From Bacteroidales bacterium (lineage in GTDB: Bacteria > Bacteroidota > Bacteroidia > Bacteroidales > F082): a stretch of 64,000 bases of DNA. The stretch spans positions 1-64,000 of the forward strand of contig JABFQW010000086.1 in the NCBI GenBank assembly GCA_013141455.1, given 5' to 3'. Below are positions 8,331 to 18,390 of the stretch, one piece after another (position 1 is the first letter of the stretch; each line of letters starts with the position of its first letter). A program made the position numbers and the translations under genes. The notes under the pieces were generated by a model, which saw only the letters and a list, made by a program, of their open reading frames with translations, was not told where the DNA came from and searched no databases.

Positions 8331-8427
8331 GGATTTGATTGGGTAAAACAATATAAACTAATCATTGTCTAACAAATAGAAAGAATATGTTTTTCAATGA
8401 TCAATTAAACGAAAAATCCAAAATCAA

Positions 8428-10944
8428 TCACTTCAATTTCATTATTTTCAAAGTTGCTGTTTTTGCCGGACTTGTAATCTTCAAACAATAAAGCCCTTCT
8501 TTCAGCATCGAAAGATCAATGGATTTATTGAGATTTGCTTCCTGAAAACTATAAACCGGTATTCCTGCTGAATTGAAAATTTCGACAAGACCTGAAGTTG
8601 TTGCACCGGAAAATTTAATATTTACAGTATTTATAAATGGATTGGGATAAATTTCAAAGGATGATAACATATCTTCATGAATTCCATCTACACCGGTCTG
8701 CACGATATTGGAGCCGACATAACCGTATGTTGATTTTGTTTGAGAACAGTTCAAATCGATATAATACCGGACCTGATATCTGTTTATTCCTGGAGGTGGA
8801 TTTAAATCAGATACTGAATAAACATTTCCCGGAAAATCACCGATGATTTGAAATGGTCCACCGGCATTGCTTCTGTAAACATTTACTCGTTCATCGGAAA
8901 ATCCCAAAACAGAATTCCAGTTCAGCATAACCTTGTTGTTTTCTCCAATGTTTGCCACAAGAAAAATTGAATTATATAAAGAATTATTAAAGTTCTCTCT
9001 TCCGCAGATATCATTCACCATCAGCCTATAGGTATAGGAATGATGATTTGGATCAGATTGTAAATCAACAAATTGATTCTCATTCTCGGGTCCAAATTCG
9101 GCAATTTTCTCATATATATTGCTTGTATCAACCATCCTGAACAAATTTACTTTTTCAACACCAAGGTTAAATGGTTTTTGTATTTCGATCACGTTTTTTT
9201 CAATCTGTTCATCCATGGTGATGAAACATATTTGATGTTGTACTGACAAAGTATCGGTTGGGGCAGTGTAATAAAAAGTATGTGAGCTACAACCTTGTAC
9301 ATTTGTACCCCTTACCCAGTAACTTCTACCAGGAACACCCTTTATGGTCTGTCCCGATTGATTTGTATTCCAAATGTAGGATTCAAAACCATCTGTTGCA
9401 GTCAGACTGACAGTATCACAATTATAAAAGGAACGGGTGATCGCGATTGGTTCATCACCATAATAAGTGGGATCGGGCACCTCAATACCAACAATTGATT
9501 TACAACCATTTGCTAATGATACAAACAAACTGAATTCACCTCCATCATCAATTTCAATGGATTTTGTAGTTTCACCCGTTGACCAGGAATAATATGCAAA
9601 ACCATCAGGTCCAATAAGTGAGGTGCTTCTGCAATAATTCGGATCAGCTATTGTTATGGCGGTAGGAAAGGTGGCACAGGTTTCTAGCGCCCATATATCA
9701 TCATCATACCCAGTGTTGCCAACATCTCCATCAGGAGAATTTGTCGTTCCAACAACAACACAGTTACCATCTGAGGCAACTTTTACTGCACTGGCAACAT
9801 CAATACCCGACCCTCCAAAGGATTCCTGGCTTTGAAGAAGACCCGACTCATTGATAAGAATTACCCAATAATCCGAATCACCATGATTAAAGGTTATATC
9901 ACCGTTCCCTGACTTGGTAGAACCAGCAACAACATATCCTCCATTGCTTGTTTTTTGAATGCCCGAGCTAATATCATCCAGCGATCCGCCGTAGGTCTTT
10001 TGCCATTCTATTTCGCCTGTGGAATTGATTTTTACAATCCAGTAATCAAAGCCTCCATGATTCAATGTGACATCATAATTATATGATTTACTTGAACCTG
10101 TGATAATATACCCACCATCAGTTGTTTGTAGAATGCCGGTAGCCTCATCAGCAACTGTTCCACCATAAGATTTCTGCCATTGAATCACTCCGTTCTCATC
10201 AGTTTTTACAACCCAATAATCAGTTACACCATAGTGTACTGTAACATCACCATTTTGCGATATTGTGGATCCTGCAAAAATATAGCCACCATCCACTGTT
10301 TGCTGAACACATAATGCTTCGTCGTCAAATGAGCCACCATAAGTTTTTTGCCAATCAATTATGCCATCCGATCCTATTTTTATTAACCAACAATCCTTAC
10401 TACCATGATTAGATGTGATATCTCCATCTGTTGATTTTGTGTATCCTGAAATGATATAACCGCCATCTGAAGTTTGTTGAACAGTGCGAGCTTCATCATC
10501 CAACGTGCCTCCATAACATTTTTGCCATTCAATGGCAGTCGTACTACTGGTTTTAATAACCCAAGTATCCTTTCCTCCATGGTTTCCACTTACTTCATCA
10601 TCATTAGAAGTTGTATAGCCGGCTATAATAAAACCATTATCAAGCGTATTCGATATGCTGTATGCTTCTTCATCCAAAGTTCCTCCATAATAAGCCGCCC
10701 ATTTGTAAACTCCGGACTGATCAGCTTTCCCAATATAAATATCTTTTCCTCCATGGTTAAACCATTCACTCATTGTCGTATAGCCAGCTACGATATTATC
10801 TCCATTAGTTTTAATCGCAAGACACCTTGCCATTTCGGCATCCGGGCTTCCAAATAACCTTTTCCAGTGATAACCCAGATCAGTTTGGGCAAAACTCGTA
10901 ATGGATGCAATCCCAAAAACGATCAATAATATCCTTTCTTTCAT
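8428..10944 (-). CDS. T9SS-exported beta-repeat (propeller-like) protein with sorting domain
   Basis: The ATG at 10944 starts a signal peptide (MKERILLIVFGIASITSFAQ) and gives 838 aa. The in-frame ATG at 10965 would only add seven residues. About seven repeats of 57-60 residues follow (residues 25-410), each with GGxxDDEA, QTxDGGYIxxG, NHGGxDYWVxK and IxWQKxYGG, which suggests a propeller-like fold. Then come Ig-like or fibronectin-like segments (about 420-740). A T9SS type A tail follows, with IYPNPFINTVNIKF and GLYCLKITS. It is probably surface-exposed or secreted; ligand unknown. It follows the T9SS gene at 10998-13592 by 53 bp, probably in one transcript. A decayed relative lies immediately downstream. 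Confidence 0.85.
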   Translation of the reverse strand: MKERILLIVFGIASITSFAQTDLGYHWKRLFGSPDAEMARCLAIKTNGDNIVAGYTTMSEWFNHGGKDIYIGKADQSGVYKWAAYYGGTLDEEAYSISNTLDNGFIIAGYTTSNDDEVSGNHGGKDTWVIKTSSTTAIEWQKCYGGTLDDEARTVQQTSDGGYIISGYTKSTDGDITSNHGSKDCWLIKIGSDGIIDWQKTYGGSFDDEALCVQQTVDGGYIFAGSTISQNGDVTVHYGVTDYWVVKTDENGVIQWQKSYGGTVADEATGILQTTDGGYIITGSSKSYNYDVTLNHGGFDYWIVKINSTGEIEWQKTYGGSLDDISSGIQKTSNGGYVVAGSTKSGNGDITFNHGDSDYWVILINESGLLQSQESFGGSGIDVASAVKVASDGNCVVVGTTNSPDGDVGNTGYDDDIWALETCATFPTAITIADPNYCRSTSLIGPDGFAYYSWSTGETTKSIEIDDGGEFSLFVSLANGCKSIVGIEVPDPTYYGDEPIAITRSFYNCDTVSLTATDGFESYIWNTNQSGQTIKGVPGRSYWVRGTNVQGCSSHTFYYTAPTDTLSVQHQICFITMDEQIEKNVIEIQKPFNLGVEKVNLFRMVDTSNIYEKIAEFGPENENQFVDLQSDPNHHSYTYRLMVNDICGRENFNNSLYNSIFLVANIGENNKVMLNWNSVLGFSDERVNVYRSNAGGPFQIIGDFPGNVYSVSDLNPPPGINRYQVRYYIDLNCSQTKSTYGYVGSNIVQTGVDGIHEDMLSSFEIYPNPFINTVNIKFSGATTSGLVEIFNSAGIPVYSFQEANLNKSIDLSMLKEGLYCLKITSPAKTATLKIMKLK

Positions 10945-10997
10945 GTAGTTGATTAAAATTTGCATCTATGAATATATACTAAATGACAGATTATTCA

Positions 10998-13592
10998 TCA
11001 ATTAAGTTTCACAATTCTCAATACAGTAAGTTGATTCGGACCGGAAATTTTCGCAAAATACAATCCATCAGCCATTTGTGATAAATCGAGGCTATTTAAG
11101 CCATAATTTACATTTGCCAAATAAACTCGTATCCCGGATGCATCATATATTTCTATCATTTGATAATCTGATTCCTGATGAAAATTAAAGTTAAGAATGT
11201 TCTTAAATGGATTGGGATAAATTGTTACATCCTTTGGTAAATCCATCTCGGAAAGACCCAACGGATTGGCGATAAACTCACCGAAACTCCCTTCGGGGGT
11301 TGACCAGGCAACAATTTCCGAGAAAAAAGTCTGAGAATCTTCAAGGTCAGAACCATAGTATTTATCTGAATACAAAACTGTTGGTAAACCTGGAAGTGCA
11401 TCATAACGGCACTCGAATAATGAAGTAGCTGTTGGATTAACCGGAATCAGTGTATCATTCCTGATTGCCTGAAATGGCGGTCCGAAGATTCTTTTTCCGG
11501 TGGTTTGAAACAGTGAATCATAATACCATTCAACGGTATGGATGGATGTCTGGTCATTGAAATGTGTGATTAACGTATCACCGTCAAATTTGTCCTGCAT
11601 TCTCCCCAATCCTTCGCGTCCAACAAATGGTGCTTTTTTCAGTGAAAATTCAAGTACATCATTATATGGAAAATAACTGATTGGCTCCTGTGGCATTTCT
11701 TCCCAGCGATATCCAGAAACAAGGTATTTTACAGTTGAATCAGTTACCGATTTTTCTTTTATCTCAAACTGTTTATGTGTAATATACTCATTTACTGTGC
11801 CATTACTCAAATTTTCAATCCGGCCTTCACGGGTTCGAAAAAGATTCCCAACTTCCCAGCCAAGGGCATAATCGGTGTGGTTTGGAAATTGTTCACCAAT
11901 ATTTTGGTTCATAATTCCTGTAAGATTGAATGTTTCACCCTCCTGATTGAAATTAGGGATTGACATAATCCCCCAATTTTTACTTAATTTTATTATTTTC
12001 CCATTCGATAATTTGAAGGTTTTCATTTTGTCAGCTAATCCAAGTATTGTTTCGTTTTGCACTGATTCAACGAAAGCAGAGATATGTTTGGACTGATCGA
12101 AAACCCAATAAGAACCAATATCTGCAGTGGGATATAGAACATATTGAGATGTATCAACTAACACCACCGATTTATCCATCTTAATTTGAATTTCTTTCAG
12201 TAGGCAACCTACCCCATTCATTATATAATAATTCTCATCAGTATGCAAAACCTTTCTATTCAATTGCAAAATCGTATCATTGGCCGATACTTCGAATGAG
12301 GTTACCCAAATACTTTCATCAGGTATATTACCAGTAGTATTGTTACGTCTGTAACTCATTGTGTCTGATTGGCTTATTACTGGCCATTTTTCATTCGTAA
12401 AGTTTATAGAAGGAAAATTACCATTACCACCCCAAGGCTTTTTCCACGCTACTAAATAAAAACTAGTACGTACATCATATGTTGGATCACCAAATTGATG
12501 TTCGTAAAACATTGGAGGTATTCCAAAAATAGATGTGAATTGTTCTGTATAGTTCGAATATGGATCATAATCAAAATAAAGTGTATCATTCTCCAATCGA
12601 TTATATGGTCTGCCTCCAACTCTTTTACGAATATTTCGTAATGGAGTATCATATTCACAATCAATAATTAGATAACTATTACCTATAAAAAAATAATCTC
12701 CAGGATAAGAATCTTTAATCTGGTTATAAAAATTTTGTTCCTGGGCATTAGTATATATTAATGGGAAAACATATACTCCACTGTATGAAATATAATCATC
12801 ATAGTCCATGTCTTTCATATGTCTTGAAACACCTGAGAAGAAATACTTGACTGCAGAATCGCTTACCATTTTTGAGTCAATTGTGCATCTATAGTCTGTT
12901 GACTCATAATGACTTGGTCCTGGGTATCCATATTGATTTATATCAAGACTGTAATAAAATTTGTCCCCAACATAGATACTATTAGCAAAATCAACATGAT
13001 TGGGGAAAAACTCTCCGATACGTTTGTTGTCAATCCCGACAAGGTTGAGGTTTACACCTTCATTTAGAACATCAGGAAAAGAAAGAATTCCCCAATTCTT
13101 ACTGAGTTTGATCTGATTGCCATCCGATAAATTGATGGTTTTCACCGAATCAGTCAGGCCGAGAACTACCTCTTCCGTGATGGAAATAACTTCCGCAGTG
13201 ATGCCATTCGTTGAATTGAAAAGCCAGTTTGCTCCGATTCCGGCAGATGGATATAAATTATAAACAGCTGTATCATTTAAGGTTACCAGTCCATCTGGTT
13301 TAATAATTAATTGTTTCTGAAGAAAGCCGGATTGATTAACAAGCGCCTTTCCATCTGCAATTTCATATGCTAATTTATTCAGATTCAGAATCGTATCATT
13401 TCCTGACATTTCTTCTGAAATTACCCGCACCACTAAGTCAGGCATCGGAACAGAGCTGGTACTCCGTTTGTAATTCAATGTGTCATCACGGCTAATGACC
13501 TTCCATGATTGGGCGTTTAAGCCATTGGAAGCTAATAACAAAGTAAAAGCTGCCAATAAAAAATTTCTTTTGAAATATTCGTCGAGAAACAT
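10998..13592 (-). CDS. T9SS-exported protein with two internally duplicated halves
   Basis: This 864-aa protein has a signal region (FLLAAFTLLLASNGLNAQ) and two tandem halves, about residues 28-405 and 406-775. They share VISRDDTLNYKR/VISQSDTMSYRR, LYPSAGIG/LYPTADIG, IKLSKNWGI and GEFFPNHVDF/GEQFPNHTDY. A T9SS type A tail ends the protein (VTIYPNPFKNILNFNF, GLYFAKISG). I recognise no catalytic family; function unknown. By its sorting tail it is predicted to cross the outer membrane through the Por system. It is the first gene of a pair with 8428-10944, and a promoter-like ATTG-N20-TATTTTTA lies at 13630-13661 (minus). Confidence 0.82.
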   Translation of the reverse strand: MFLDEYFKRNFLLAAFTLLLASNGLNAQSWKVISRDDTLNYKRSTSSVPMPDLVVRVISEEMSGNDTILNLNKLAYEIADGKALVNQSGFLQKQLIIKPDGLVTLNDTAVYNLYPSAGIGANWLFNSTNGITAEVISITEEVVLGLTDSVKTINLSDGNQIKLSKNWGILSFPDVLNEGVNLNLVGIDNKRIGEFFPNHVDFANSIYVGDKFYYSLDINQYGYPGPSHYESTDYRCTIDSKMVSDSAVKYFFSGVSRHMKDMDYDDYISYSGVYVFPLIYTNAQEQNFYNQIKDSYPGDYFFIGNSYLIIDCEYDTPLRNIRKRVGGRPYNRLENDTLYFDYDPYSNYTEQFTSIFGIPPMFYEHQFGDPTYDVRTSFYLVAWKKPWGGNGNFPSINFTNEKWPVISQSDTMSYRRNNTTGNIPDESIWVTSFEVSANDTILQLNRKVLHTDENYYIMNGVGCLLKEIQIKMDKSVVLVDTSQYVLYPTADIGSYWVFDQSKHISAFVESVQNETILGLADKMKTFKLSNGKIIKLSKNWGIMSIPNFNQEGETFNLTGIMNQNIGEQFPNHTDYALGWEVGNLFRTREGRIENLSNGTVNEYITHKQFEIKEKSVTDSTVKYLVSGYRWEEMPQEPISYFPYNDVLEFSLKKAPFVGREGLGRMQDKFDGDTLITHFNDQTSIHTVEWYYDSLFQTTGKRIFGPPFQAIRNDTLIPVNPTATSLFECRYDALPGLPTVLYSDKYYGSDLEDSQTFFSEIVAWSTPEGSFGEFIANPLGLSEMDLPKDVTIYPNPFKNILNFNFHQESDYQMIEIYDASGIRVYLANVNYGLNSLDLSQMADGLYFAKISGPNQLTVLRIVKLN

Positions 13593-13629
13593 GATGTAGC
13601 TCTTTGATTAATTGTTTATTACTGGTTTG

Positions 13630-13661
13630 TAAAAATACATTAAATGGATTGAAAATACAAT
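13630..13661 (-). promoter_or_regulatory. Possible promoter of the T9SS protein pair
   Basis: The minus strand reads ATTG, 20 nt, TATTTTTA, one mismatch from TAnnTTTG, about 40 nt upstream of the ATG at 13592. The rest of the 304-bp gap 13593-13896 is AT-rich and shows no gene or strong hairpin. Confidence 0.3.
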
Positions 13662-13896
13662 TGTTTTATTCAAACTAAATTTTAAATGAAAAAGGAGGAT
13701 AAAAACTCAATTGAAAGATAATTCAAATAAATCTATTATGAAATTTATTATCACAACAAATCATTAGCCAGATCGATAGTTCGCCTATTTCAACCCTGAA
13801 ATATAGGTATAAATATCATGAAATTCGATCTTGTCAATTATGTACGAAGAGCCATTGAATATTTATTGAACACTATTGCCTTCGTCCTTCCACTCC

Positions 13897-14622
13897 TTAT
13901 TCGAACACCGATTTCAGTACTTCGTGCGATTTCAAACCATTGAAACCGGGAAGATGCAAACGATAATAAATCAAAATTTCATTAAGGATTTCGCGACGGA
14001 CTTTGTTCGTTAATTCGACTTCATGCAGATTTTCGAGTTTGCACAGGCAAAGCTGCCGCATGATTAAACTTTTTGGTGGTTCAACGTAATAGCCGTGTCC
14101 GGGTGTGTTGGTTTTAAAAACCCCTTCCATCAGATCGAAGATATGCTGGCTATCCGTTCGATCCAATTTTGGATAAAACCCAATGTATCTAGTTAGTTCC
14201 CAACAGAAAAAGAGATGGAAATTGGAGAAATTCGTTTTACTGAGATCGAGCCACTGAATGCTCCGGTGTAAGAAATTGAAAAGCAGCGAATTTGATTCGT
14301 GTTCAAGTATTGTTTTCGTAAGCAATTCGCTGATAAAAAGAATAATGGCATTTTTTTGCATATCGAAAGGGATGCTGTAAAATACAGTCTCAATCGATAT
14401 TTCGCGCATATAGTGCAGCTCACGATTGGTTTTCAGGTCGGCTACAAAATCGATGAAAGTCATTGGCTGAAAAAAAGCAGGGCGCAGTTTCGAACGGCGG
14501 CCAAAAGCTCCTTTTATAAGATAGGATTGAAGCCCGTGTGTTTCGGTAAACACCTTGACAATAAGACTGGTTTCGCTATATTTATGGTGCTGTAAAACGA
14601 TTCCGCGTAACCGTTCGTTCAT
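13897..14622 (-). CDS. recO: DNA repair protein RecO
   Basis: The 241-aa length and pattern fit RecO: an N-terminal OB-fold start (RGIVLQHHKYSETSLIVKVFTE), GLQSYLIKGAFGRRSKL, then the helical C-terminal domain (ELLTKTILEHESNSLLFNFL, FFCWELTRYIGFYPKL). By family knowledge RecO, with RecR, loads RecA on SSB-coated single-stranded DNA in RecF-pathway repair. The usual C-terminal zinc cysteines are reduced to CLCK. The start codon lies 2 bp after the porZ-like stop, so the two genes are translationally close and co-transcribed. Confidence 0.9.
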   Translation of the reverse strand: MNERLRGIVLQHHKYSETSLIVKVFTETHGLQSYLIKGAFGRRSKLRPAFFQPMTFIDFVADLKTNRELHYMREISIETVFYSIPFDMQKNAIILFISELLTKTILEHESNSLLFNFLHRSIQWLDLSKTNFSNFHLFFCWELTRYIGFYPKLDRTDSQHIFDLMEGVFKTNTPGHGYYVEPPKSLIMRQLCLCKLENLHEVELTNKVRREILNEILIYYRLHLPGFNGLKSHEVLKSVFE

Positions 14623-14624
14623 CG

Positions 14625-16961
14625 CTAACGCATCATCAGAATTTTGGTGACAAGTGTTTCTTCTCCAAGGCTGTTACTTACAAATACAAGGTAAATACCT
14701 GGTTTCACTTCTCTTCCGTTGCTGGTTCTACCTTCCCAGATGGCCTGTCCACCTTCGGCCTGAGTATCGTAAACAAGGTTTCCGCTTACATCGGTAATCT
14801 TCACAATGGCTCCTGAAACCAAACCTTTGATAGCGACTGGGCCACTGTAGTTTTCCCTTACCGGATTTGGGAAAGCATACACATCAGTGTTAACAGGTGT
14901 TGGAGGTGTGGCATTGCCCCTGAATGAGATAATACCCTTGCTGGTACCAAAGAAAACTTCGCCATCATCGTTTATCGCGATGCTGCTTACGGTGTTCGAA
15001 AGCAAAGGACTGTTTTCAGTATTGAAATAAAATATTTCCTCGAGCCCGTCTTTCGAAATCAGGAAAACACCATTTTCGGTGCCGAACCATTTTTTGTTTG
15101 AGCCGTCAACCGCGATAGAGAGTATTTTTTCGCTTGCAAGCAAGGGATCGGCTTGTCCGGTGCCATCATTGCGTGGTATGAGTATTTGTTGCGTATCATA
15201 ATTCACTCCCTGTTCAAAAATTCTATCAGGATCGTAAAAAACTGCCGGGCCTTCATCTGTGCCAACCCAAACGGCGCCATCCAAATCAACAGCCATCGAA
15301 AGTACCTGGTTACCAGGGATATTACCGCTTCCTGGAGAAGAAGTAAGTACTTTCATTTTATCGTCAGCAGGATTATCGAAGGTGTTGTTGTCTTTGAAAA
15401 CCATCACCATTCCCTCGGAGCGACGGATGATCCATTTGTTATTCGATTTATCAACAATCATATTCGAAATATCAATACCGCTGGCTGAAGAACCAAGATT
15501 AAAAGAGCGCCATTGCCCTGCGGGCGTTTTCATCGATAAAATATCGGTTGCGCCTGTATTGGCAACCCAAAGATTATTGAAGCCATCGAAATCCAATCCG
15601 CTGATATTCACTAAATCGGGTGCTGCTATCCATGGCCTGAGTGAGCTGTTGTTCACCGAATAGATGTTCGAAACAGCATTGTCAGTAAACTCGACCACAC
15701 CATCCTGCCAGGTCCCTACAAAGGCCTGATCGGGTTTGAGAGGATTGATGGCAACACTTACAAAATCGGAGATGGAATCGAAAGCGCTCGTATTACTTCT
15801 GTTAAAGGTGCGCCAGCCTGAACCGTCAAATCCAAAAACACCATCGGTCATATAGAGTTTCGACCAGTTGGAAGCCCGCCCACCCGAAGCAACCCAAACA
15901 TAATTGCCCCTGGCTTTTATTTCATAAACATTTGTAGTTCCCGGGCCATTGGGAAGAATGATTTCTCCGCTATATCCGTTGTTGTACGATTTTATGAGTC
16001 CCCGTCTGCGGTCACCTATCCACAAATTGTTGTCAACATCGAGTGTTGCTGCTTTTGGCTCAATACCCGCTCCTTCAAAATTGCTGGCCGAATACAACTG
16101 CTGAAGGTTCTGATCGTAAACTTTCACTGAGTAATTGTCCAACAAGATAAATTTATCTCCATCAACACGCATTTTCAAATGGCGTGAATTATTGGGTTTA
16201 TCGAAATAGTCCCATGCTGAGCCGTTAAATACAAACAAGGTATCGTTGTTATAGGTGTTACGCGAATAGTTGGCAAATAGTTTACCCGCAAATGCTTCAA
16301 TCTGCAGAAATGGAAGATCGGGATGTGGCAAACTCATATCCTTGGTCCATTGGTTATAATCAGCCAGGTTCGGACTGTCGATATCAGCATAATACACACC
16401 AGATTCAGTAGAAGCATAAAGTTTATTATCGAAAAGGGTGATATCATATACATTGATATAACCTCCAAGAGGACCAATTAAGTATGTGTCGAACACTTCT
16501 TCACGTTCGATGTCGAGAACAACTATCCCGAAACCACACGAAACATACGCGTAATTATTAATGAACATCACATCATTAATCGTTTTGTTTCCGATCAGAT
16601 CCTTGTCTTTGATATCACTCATGTTCACGATCTTATCTTCACGAACAAGGTCGATATTGGTATTGGAATATGCGATCAACAGCGTTTTTAATCCACTGTG
16701 ATATTTAATGGCACTGATACCGATATCGTTCAGTCCGTTGATCTTATTCAGGAAACTGATGCTGTTGTCGGTATGGTTATAAATGAATAGATCGAAAGGG
16801 GTAGCGGCATAGGTTTTATCTCCAACTACTTCAACATCAATCACTTGCTGGTAAGGTAAGTGCGTTCTCCATTCGCCGATTCCAATGCCCTGGGCAAATG
16901 AGGTTTGAGAAAAGAAAAGCGAAATGCACAGAATACGAATTGTTTTATGTAGAGAAATCAT
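14625..16961 (-). CDS. porZ: PorZ-like T9SS protein with two beta-propellers and sorting domain
   Basis: This 778-aa protein has a signal peptide (ends SQTSFAQ) and then GIGEWRTHLPYQQVIDVEV, which is the start expected of the PorZ N-terminal propeller. Many propeller blades of the two-component-regulator type follow (LWIGDRRRGLIK, VWVGTDEGPAVF, KWFGTENGVFLI, VFFGTSKGIISF). It ends in a C-terminal sorting tail (VYAFPNPVRENYSG, GIYLVFVSN). In Porphyromonas gingivalis PorZ is part of the surface attachment complex (PorU, V, Q, Z) that processes T9SS cargo and delivers A-LPS. The coupling to recO 2 bp downstream fits my memory of Bacteroidota genomes. It could instead be another propeller cargo. 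Confidence 0.75.
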   Translation of the reverse strand: MISLHKTIRILCISLFFSQTSFAQGIGIGEWRTHLPYQQVIDVEVVGDKTYAATPFDLFIYNHTDNSISFLNKINGLNDIGISAIKYHSGLKTLLIAYSNTNIDLVREDKIVNMSDIKDKDLIGNKTINDVMFINNYAYVSCGFGIVVLDIEREEVFDTYLIGPLGGYINVYDITLFDNKLYASTESGVYYADIDSPNLADYNQWTKDMSLPHPDLPFLQIEAFAGKLFANYSRNTYNNDTLFVFNGSAWDYFDKPNNSRHLKMRVDGDKFILLDNYSVKVYDQNLQQLYSASNFEGAGIEPKAATLDVDNNLWIGDRRRGLIKSYNNGYSGEIILPNGPGTTNVYEIKARGNYVWVASGGRASNWSKLYMTDGVFGFDGSGWRTFNRSNTSAFDSISDFVSVAINPLKPDQAFVGTWQDGVVEFTDNAVSNIYSVNNSSLRPWIAAPDLVNISGLDFDGFNNLWVANTGATDILSMKTPAGQWRSFNLGSSASGIDISNMIVDKSNNKWIIRRSEGMVMVFKDNNTFDNPADDKMKVLTSSPGSGNIPGNQVLSMAVDLDGAVWVGTDEGPAVFYDPDRIFEQGVNYDTQQILIPRNDGTGQADPLLASEKILSIAVDGSNKKWFGTENGVFLISKDGLEEIFYFNTENSPLLSNTVSSIAINDDGEVFFGTSKGIISFRGNATPPTPVNTDVYAFPNPVRENYSGPVAIKGLVSGAIVKITDVSGNLVYDTQAEGGQAIWEGRTSNGREVKPGIYLVFVSNSLGEETLVTKILMMR

Positions 16962-17169
16962 ACCAGCCTTATTTAAATTGGTAAAAATATTAAAAACTTT
17001 GCAATCAAATTAACTTAAAAACGCCGCTTTTATTGTTTGAACAGGAAGTAAGATGATGGATTTTGACCCATGTTTTGAAATATCAGCGTGGTCATATTTT
17101 GTCCGATCAGCGCTTTTCAGGGATGAAGATTAGGATACTTTCGCCTTGCCACACAAAAAGCAAAGTTCA

Positions 17170-17748
17170 CTACTTTTGGTTATCAGGGAAAAGAATACTC
17201 TCAATCACTTCAGGGAAAAAACGATATTCGAGTTCATGGATTTTTACAGCCAGTGAGTCGGCAGTTTCATCTGGTTCGATTGTTAAATCCTTCTGAAAGA
17301 TAATGGCACCATCATCATATTTCTCATTCACATGATGAATTGTGATACCCGATTTCGTATCTCCGGATTCAATAACAGCCTGATGTACCAATGCGCCAAA
17401 CATGCCTTTTCCACCATATTTTGGAAGCAAAGCAGGATGGATATTGATGATCCGGTTTGGGAAACGCTGCAACAAATGGTTGGGAATGAGCCAAAGAAAA
17501 CCTGCCAGAATGATCAGATCAATTTCCTTTTCAACGAGTAGTTTTGAGAGGGAGTCGGACTGATAAAAACCTGTCCGATCGATCATTATTAGCGGAATAT
17601 GCAGGTTATCGGCCCGTTGAATAACGCCGGCACCGGGCTTGTTACACACAACAAGTGAAATTTCGACCAACGGATTTTCGCTGAAATATTCAGTAATCCG
17701 TTGCGTATTGGTTCCGCTTCCCGAAGCAAAAATGGCGAGTTTTTTCAT
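17170..17748 (-). CDS. purN: Phosphoribosylglycinamide formyltransferase
   Basis: This 192-aa PurN starts MKKLAIFASGSGTN, the canonical N-terminal strand and phosphate loop. Catalytic landmarks are present: INIHPALLPKYGGKGMFG (Asn and His of the active site) and GITIHHVNEKYDDG (catalytic Asp). It transfers a formyl group from 10-formyl-THF to GAR in purine synthesis. The ATG at 17748 is preferred over the one at 17757 because a -7 box (17755-17762) overlaps the upstream codons. That also implies a very short or absent leader. The gene stands alone; the upstream neighbour on the same strand begins more than 100 bp away. Confidence 0.95.
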   Translation of the reverse strand: MKKLAIFASGSGTNTQRITEYFSENPLVEISLVVCNKPGAGVIQRADNLHIPLIMIDRTGFYQSDSLSKLLVEKEIDLIILAGFLWLIPNHLLQRFPNRIINIHPALLPKYGGKGMFGALVHQAVIESGDTKSGITIHHVNEKYDDGAIIFQKDLTIEPDETADSLAVKIHELEYRFFPEVIESILFPDNQK

Positions 17749-17754
17749 TGGCTG

Positions 17755-17762
17755 CAAAGGTA
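17755..17762 (-). promoter_or_regulatory. purN promoter -7 box (TACCTTTG), near-leaderless
   Basis: Minus-strand TACCTTTG matches TAnnTTTG, with TGTG at 17781-17784 at 18-nt spacing as a possible -33 element. The expected transcription start falls at about the A of the ATG at 17748. Confidence 0.5.
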
Positions 17763-17861
17763 GAATTTATGCCACAGATTCACAGAATTTGGCATAATTA
17801 TGATTAGAATTATTGCAACCGGGTCAGGAAAAAGCAAATTAAACGATTTGAAAAATAGAAT

Positions 17862-18254
17862 TTATTTTCGAATCTTTCCTTTCTTCATCCTGAGTTTTTC
17901 CAGATTCTCCTCAACTTTAAATGTTACGATTTCACGAATCAACCCGAGTGGAAGTGGCTGATCGAGTGGTAAACGAATTGCGCCTTTCGAACATTCGAAA
18001 CCAGCCAATTCCTCTTTAAAAGCAATGACAGGTGTGGAAGTCGGATAAAATCCGATATGGTTTTTATTGGCAGCAAAATAGACCAACATTCCATTGTATT
18101 TGTAGGCCGGCATCTGATAACTTATCAGTTCTTCCGCCTCAGGTGCGGCTTCGATAATCGTTGCCCGAAGTTGCTGAAGCAGAAACTGAGTTTCAGATGG
18201 AAAGAAGGAAATGTATTGATCAACATTGACCGGTTTGGGAAGTAATTCTTTCAT
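17862..18254 (-). CDS. DUF1801 (YdhG-like) protein
   Basis: This 130-aa protein shows the DUF1801 pattern: VDQYISFFPSETQFLLQQLRATI, EAEELISYQMPAYKYNGMLVYFAANKNHIGFYP, and a C-terminal KGAIRLPLDQPLPLGLIREIV. Members include Bacillus YdhG, described as an intracellular iron chaperone or frataxin-like protein. That role is not shown for this branch. It is a single gene on the minus strand, 104 bp upstream of the purN promoter region. Confidence 0.8.
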   Translation of the reverse strand: MKELLPKPVNVDQYISFFPSETQFLLQQLRATIIEAAPEAEELISYQMPAYKYNGMLVYFAANKNHIGFYPTSTPVIAFKEELAGFECSKGAIRLPLDQPLPLGLIREIVTFKVEENLEKLRMKKGKIRK

Positions 18255-18390
18255 CTTGCAGTTTTTTGTTAGTTACTGATGTTTCGTACCAAGTGCTAAA
18301 TATTTCAATTGCAATGTTTTGAGTTTATACAAGAAATTTAGATGTACTGATATATAATATGTTACAAATTCTATTTTTGATTTTCACATC

